Source: Rhizobium sp. Q54 (GTDB lineage: Bacteria > Pseudomonadota > Alphaproteobacteria > SMXQ01). Taken from it: DNA of 33,374 bases. A program made the translations under genes and the position numbers. Location of the stretch: positions 1-33,374 of the forward strand of contig CAMAVH010000020.1 of the NCBI GenBank assembly GCA_945861615.1, written 5' to 3'. Positions 30,138 to 33,374 of the stretch are shown in pieces. The notes under the pieces were generated by a model, which saw nothing but the letters and a program-made list of their open reading frames with translations, searched no databases and was not told where the DNA came from. Position 1 is the first letter of the stretch; every line of letters begins with the position of its first letter.

Positions 30138-31898
30138 ATGGCCGTCACGACCGTCAATTTGCCGACCGCGATGCTGCGCCTGCCGCGCATCCGCACCGCA
30201 ACGATCTGGCATTTTCTCGTCTTCGTCATCGTCTTCGTCGCGGTCGTGACGCCGCTGCTGTTTCTCGTTCTCGGCAGCTTCAGCCAGGCTCGTATGCCGT
30301 CGGATTTTTCCCTTTCCACCTTGAGCGTCGCCAACTACGTCAAAGTCTGGGGCGATCCCGGCACCCGGGCGACGTTCTCCAACACCTTGTGGTTCGCCGG
30401 CGGCAGCACGCTGGTCGGCCTCGTGATCGCGTCGAGCCTCGCCTGGCTCGTCGAACGCACAAACATCCCCGGCAAAATCTGGATTTACGCCGGCGTGCCG
30501 ATGACCCTCGCCATGCCGGGCATGCTGCAATCTATGGCCTGGGTGCTGCTCGCCAGCCCGCGCATCGGCTTCATCAATAAAGCGGCGATGGGCGTCTTCG
30601 GCTTATCGGAAGCGCCGATCAACATCTACAGCATGGGCGGGATGATTTTCATCGAGGGCCTGCGCACGGTGCCGACCGCCTTCCTGATGCTGGTGCCTCT
30701 GCTGCGCAGCATGGACCCGACGCTCGAAGAGGCCGCCGCCATGTCGGGCGCGCGGCCGACCTCGACGCTGCGCAAGATCACGATGAGCCTGATGCTGCCC
30801 GGCCTTATCGCCGTGATGATCTATCAGTTCACCAGCGCTCTCGAAGGCTTCGAGGTGCCCGGCATTCTCGGCATGCCGGCGGGCATCTACGTGCTCAGCA
30901 CCAAGATCTACACGGTCCTGCATTCGTCTTCGGCCCTGCCTTCCTATGGCGAAGCGAACTCTCTGGCGATGCTCTATCTATTGGTCGCAGTCATCGGCAC
31001 CTATTTCTACAGCCGGGTGATCGCCAAATCGGAGCGTTTCACCATCGTCACGGGCAAGGGCTACCGTCCCCGCGTCGCCGCGCTCGGCAAATGGCGGTGG
31101 GTAGCCTTCGGCCTGGCCATGCTTTACCTCCTGCTTTCGACGATCATCCCGTTCCTCGTGCTCGCCTATGTGTCGTTCCTGCCCTACCTGCAGGTCCCCT
31201 CGGCCAAGGCCTTCGCCAGCATGAGCTGGGCCAACTACGACAGCATCTTTCAGACCGAGAGCATCGGCCGCATCCTGTGGAACACCGTGGTCATGACCTT
31301 CTGGGTCTCGACCGGCGTGGTGGTCGTCTCGTTCATCATTTCCTTCGTCGTGGTGCGCACGAAATTCTGGGGCCGCCGCCTCCTCGACCAACTGGCCTTC
31401 CTCCCGCATGCCATTCCCGGCATCGTCATGGGTCTTGCCATGTTGTGGATTTTCCTGCAGGTCGACAAGTTCGGCTTCAGCCTATTCGGCTCGCTGACCT
31501 CGATCATCATCGCCTTCATCGTCGGCTATATGGCCTACGGCACGCGCGTCATCAACGCCGCCGTGCTGCAGATCCACAAGGATCTGGAAGAAGCCGCCAA
31601 GGTGAGCGGCGCGCCGCAATGGCGCATCTTCATGCGAATCTTCACTCCGCTGCTGCTGCCCGCCTTCGCCGGCGTGTGGATCTGGACCATGCTGCATGTC
31701 GTGCGCGCCGCCGGCAAACCGCTGATCCTGACCAACGGCCCCGACAATCAGGTGCTCGCCGTCGCGATCTGGAACATGTGGGACCAGGGCTATACCGAAG
31801 CCGTCGGCGCCATTGGCACCATGCTGATGATCGCCCTGCTCGGCATCACCCTGCTCATCCGCCTGATCGGCTTCGGCCGCAAGACTTCGCCGCAATAG
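30138..31898 (+). CDS. Iron(III)-type ABC transporter permease, two fused permease domains
   Basis: A 586-residue inner-membrane protein with two BPD_transp_1 domains in tandem, as in FbpB/AfuB-type permeases. Each has an EAA loop for docking the ATPase: EEAAAMSGARPTSTLRKITM in the first half and EEAAKVSGAPQWRIFMRIFT in the second. About six helices per half are visible (for example WHFLVFVIVFVAVVTPLLFL and MIALLGITLLIRLIGF). It would form the channel for the binding protein at 22400, although the two genes are on opposite strands. No ATPase gene follows: the next element is a terminator. The ATG at 30138 follows GAGGGGG by four bases. A palindromic site 160 bases upstream suggests control by the neighbouring GntR regulator. 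Confidence 0.93.
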   Translation: MAVTTVNLPTAMLRLPRIRTATIWHFLVFVIVFVAVVTPLLFLVLGSFSQARMPSDFSLSTLSVANYVKVWGDPGTRATFSNTLWFAGGSTLVGLVIASSLAWLVERTNIPGKIWIYAGVPMTLAMPGMLQSMAWVLLASPRIGFINKAAMGVFGLSEAPINIYSMGGMIFIEGLRTVPTAFLMLVPLLRSMDPTLEEAAAMSGARPTSTLRKITMSLMLPGLIAVMIYQFTSALEGFEVPGILGMPAGIYVLSTKIYTVLHSSSALPSYGEANSLAMLYLLVAVIGTYFYSRVIAKSERFTIVTGKGYRPRVAALGKWRWVAFGLAMLYLLLSTIIPFLVLAYVSFLPYLQVPSAKAFASMSWANYDSIFQTESIGRILWNTVVMTFWVSTGVVVVSFIISFVVVRTKFWGRRLLDQLAFLPHAIPGIVMGLAMLWIFLQVDKFGFSLFGSLTSIIIAFIVGYMAYGTRVINAAVLQIHKDLEEAAKVSGAPQWRIFMRIFTPLLLPAFAGVWIWTMLHVVRAAGKPLILTNGPDNQVLAVAIWNMWDQGYTEAVGAIGTMLMIALLGITLLIRLIGFGRKTSPQ

Positions 31899-31919
31899 GC
31901 GAATCAGGCTCCCGACGAA

Positions 31920-31953
31920 CGGCCTCCGCTTTATTGCGGAGGCCGGCGTTTTC
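31920..31953 (+). terminator. Intrinsic terminator after the ABC permease
   Basis: A 10-bp stem (31920-31929 with 31936-31945) with a 6-base AT loop is followed by GCGTTTT. The T-run starts three bases after the stem and is short. It separates the permease from the SDR gene 68 bases further on. Confidence 0.75.
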
Positions 31954-32020
31954 CACTGGCGGATGTCGGCATCTTGCGGATAAGCAGGAGCCTCGACACA
32001 CCGAACGACAGGGATGCGCC

Positions 32021-32806
32021 ATGACCGCCGATCACGCTTCTTCGCCATTCGACTTGCAAGACCGGGTCGTCATCGTCACCGGCGGCGCCGTCGGCATCGG
32101 CAAGATCTATTCCGAACGCCTGGCCGAGCTCGGCGCCCATGTGGTGATCGCCGACATCGCCGCGGATGCCGGTGACGCGCTGGCCAAGAGCATTGTCTCG
32201 AATCGCGGCAGCGCCATCTCGGTCGCCACCGACATCGCCGACCCGATCGCCACCGACGCCATGGCCGAGGCGGCGCTCAAGGCGTTCGGCAAGATCGATG
32301 CGCTCGTCAACAATGCCTCGCTGATGAGCACGCTGCCCCGCCGCTCCTGGCTGGAAATTCCGCTCGAAGAATGGGACCGCGTCATGCAGGTGAACTTGCG
32401 CGGTCTGTTTCTCTGCTGCCGCTCGGTCGTGCCGCACATGAAGGCCCGCAAGAAGGGCAAGATTGTGAATATCGCCTCGACTCGCGTCTTCGAAGGCACG
32501 CCGAACCGCCTGCACTACACGACCTCCAAGGGCGGCGTGCTCGCCTTCACGCGCGCGCTCGCCCGCGAAGTCGGCGAGGACAACATCACCGTCAATTGCA
32601 TCGCGCCGGGCCTGACCCTGAGCGAAACCCAATTGGCGAGCTCGTCGCAGAGTTACCTGGCCAACAGCTACGACCAAGGCCGCGCCTTCGTGCGCCCGCA
32701 AGTTCCCGCCGACCTGGTCGGCGCGCTACTGTTCCTGCTGACCGACGCCAGCGATTTCATGACCGGCCAGACGCTCGTCGTCGATGGCGGTCGCGTCATG
32801 CACTGA
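32021..32806 (+). CDS. Short-chain dehydrogenase/reductase (SDR)
   Basis: A 261-residue classical SDR. Cofactor site TGGAVGIG (about residues 20-27) and an acidic residue at the end of strand 2 (VVIADIAAD) point to NAD(H) preference. NNAS is present, a variant of NNAG. The catalytic Ser lies in IVNIASTRVF and the Tyr-x3-Lys pair in LHYTTSKGG. The C-terminus FMTGQTLVVDGGRVMH is typical. SDRs act on hydroxyl or keto groups, and in Rieske pathways some rearomatise cis-dihydrodiols, which would fit this locus (inference). An N-terminal acid/serine-rich arm of about 10 residues is extra. The ATG at 32021 lies behind AGGGA. It follows the permease terminator, so it may have a separate or read-through transcript. 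It is convergent with the PAP2 gene. Confidence 0.92.
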   Translation: MTADHASSPFDLQDRVVIVTGGAVGIGKIYSERLAELGAHVVIADIAADAGDALAKSIVSNRGSAISVATDIADPIATDAMAEAALKAFGKIDALVNNASLMSTLPRRSWLEIPLEEWDRVMQVNLRGLFLCCRSVVPHMKARKKGKIVNIASTRVFEGTPNRLHYTTSKGGVLAFTRALAREVGEDNITVNCIAPGLTLSETQLASSSQSYLANSYDQGRAFVRPQVPADLVGALLFLLTDASDFMTGQTLVVDGGRVMH

Positions 32807-32851
32807 GCCGACTGGCGCGCTTTGACCTTGAGCCCACCGGCGAAGCCTATT

Positions 32852-33374
32852 TCAGCCGATCACGCGACCGCGAATATTGGCGGCAATCCAGCACAGCAGG
32901 GCCCAAGCCGTGCCGAGCGCCCAGCCGGCCAGCACATCGGTCGGGTAATGCACGCCGAGATAGATGCGCGACAGGCCGATCAGGACGGTCAAACCGATCG
33001 CCGTCGTCAGGAAGAAAGCCGCCAGGCGCCGATCGGGCGTGACATGGGCAAGCAGCGCACCGAGAGTCAGATAGACCACCGCCGACACCGTCGCATGGCC
33101 GCTCGGGAAGCTGGAGGTAAAGACGCGAACCGCCGTTGCGATGTCGGGCCGCGGGCGGTCGATCGCCAGTTTGAACAGCGACGAGAGGGCCGCGCCGCTG
33201 GCGACCGAGAGCGCGACGAACAGCGCCGCATGGCGTTGACGGTTGAGCAGCAGGTAAGCCACTGCGAGAGTGGCGATCAAGGCGAGGATGGTGAGGCTGC
33301 CGAGCGCGGTCACGTCGCGGCCGGCCTCCTGCAGCCAGCCGGGGCCCCACGGACTGGCGCCGCCGCCGCCGAAC
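32852..33374 (-). CDS. PAP2-family membrane phosphatase (partial, N-terminus outside window)
   Basis: The frame is open to the window edge, so the start is missing; 173 residues are seen. The three phosphatase motifs are present: KLAIDRPRP, the PSGH motif in SSFPSGHATVSAVVY, and SRIYLGVHYPTDVLAGW. About four to five membrane helices are visible. PAP2 enzymes remove phosphate from lipid phosphates such as phosphatidate or undecaprenyl pyrophosphate at the membrane, with active sites facing the periplasm. A GTG at 33313 could start a shorter protein, but the in-frame sequence before it (WGPGWLQEAGRDVTALGS) matches the usual N-terminal region of this family, so the gene continues. It has no obvious link to the catabolic genes. 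Confidence 0.9.
   Translation of the reverse strand, partial: FGGGGASPWGPGWLQEAGRDVTALGSLTILALIATLAVAYLLLNRQRHAALFVALSVASGAALSSLFKLAIDRPRPDIATAVRVFTSSFPSGHATVSAVVYLTLGALLAHVTPDRRLAAFFLTTAIGLTVLIGLSRIYLGVHYPTDVLAGWALGTAWALLCWIAANIRGRVIG

Noticed and set aside
1-33374. tRNA, rRNA, CRISPR, transposase or phage genes
   Set aside because: None of the characteristic repeats, clover-leaf arms or protein motifs were found on either strand by eye. A dedicated scan could still find a small RNA.

Overview
The window is GC-rich, densely coded DNA of a Gram-negative proteobacterium. It is most likely an alphaproteobacterium of the Hyphomicrobiales (Bradyrhizobium/Xanthobacteraceae type). That guess rests on gene content and codon bias: many orphan TctC/Bug binding proteins, short GNC-rich codons, and GTG or TTG starts behind GGAGG sites. 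I see no rRNA, tRNA, CRISPR array, insertion sequence or phage gene. Taxonomy was not tested by any search.

Left part (1-12700). The end of a membrane protein is followed by genes for uptake and oxidation of unknown small molecules. These are two 2-oxoglutarate/Fe(II) oxygenases, four periplasmic TctC/Bug-type binding proteins, two VOC (glyoxalase-fold) proteins and a two-cupin protein. Set into this is an unrelated island (8517-11147): a Dps ferritin-like protein, a putative zinc metallopeptidase and an ATP-grasp ligase, the last two overlapping by ATGA.

Middle part (12700-20250). It holds a TcuA-like flavoprotein dehydrogenase, a PAS-PAS hybrid histidine kinase, a fifth Bug binding protein with a strong terminator, and an MFS_3-type exporter with a cytosolic C-terminal domain. 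A small Rieske ferredoxin follows, convergent to the exporter.

Right part (19871-31898). This is an aromatic-acid type catabolic locus, mostly on the minus strand. In transcription order it holds a class V aminotransferase, Rieske oxygenase A, a sixth Bug protein, Rieske oxygenase B, a VOC protein, an iron-type ABC binding protein, a LigB-type extradiol dioxygenase, a cytosolic binding-protein-fold protein related to 4,5-dihydroxyphthalate decarboxylase, and the Rieske ferredoxin. A divergent GntR/FadR-type regulator is followed by a two-domain ABC permease. Both promoter regions carry the same GAATGCAA/TTGCATTC arms, so one regulator probably governs both sides. An SDR dehydrogenase and a partial PAP2 phosphatase close the window.

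Likely working plan (inference): Bug and ABC binding proteins capture anionic aromatic or carboxylic substrates. Rieske oxygenases fed by the small ferredoxin hydroxylate or demethylate them, an SDR may rearomatise, the Pht5-like protein may decarboxylate, and LigB opens the ring. No TctA/TctB membrane subunits, no ABC ATPase and no flavin reductase are encoded here, so each system depends on genes outside the window. Several hairpins sit at binding-protein gene borders, with too little room behind them for a new promoter, which suggests stoichiometry control inside operons.
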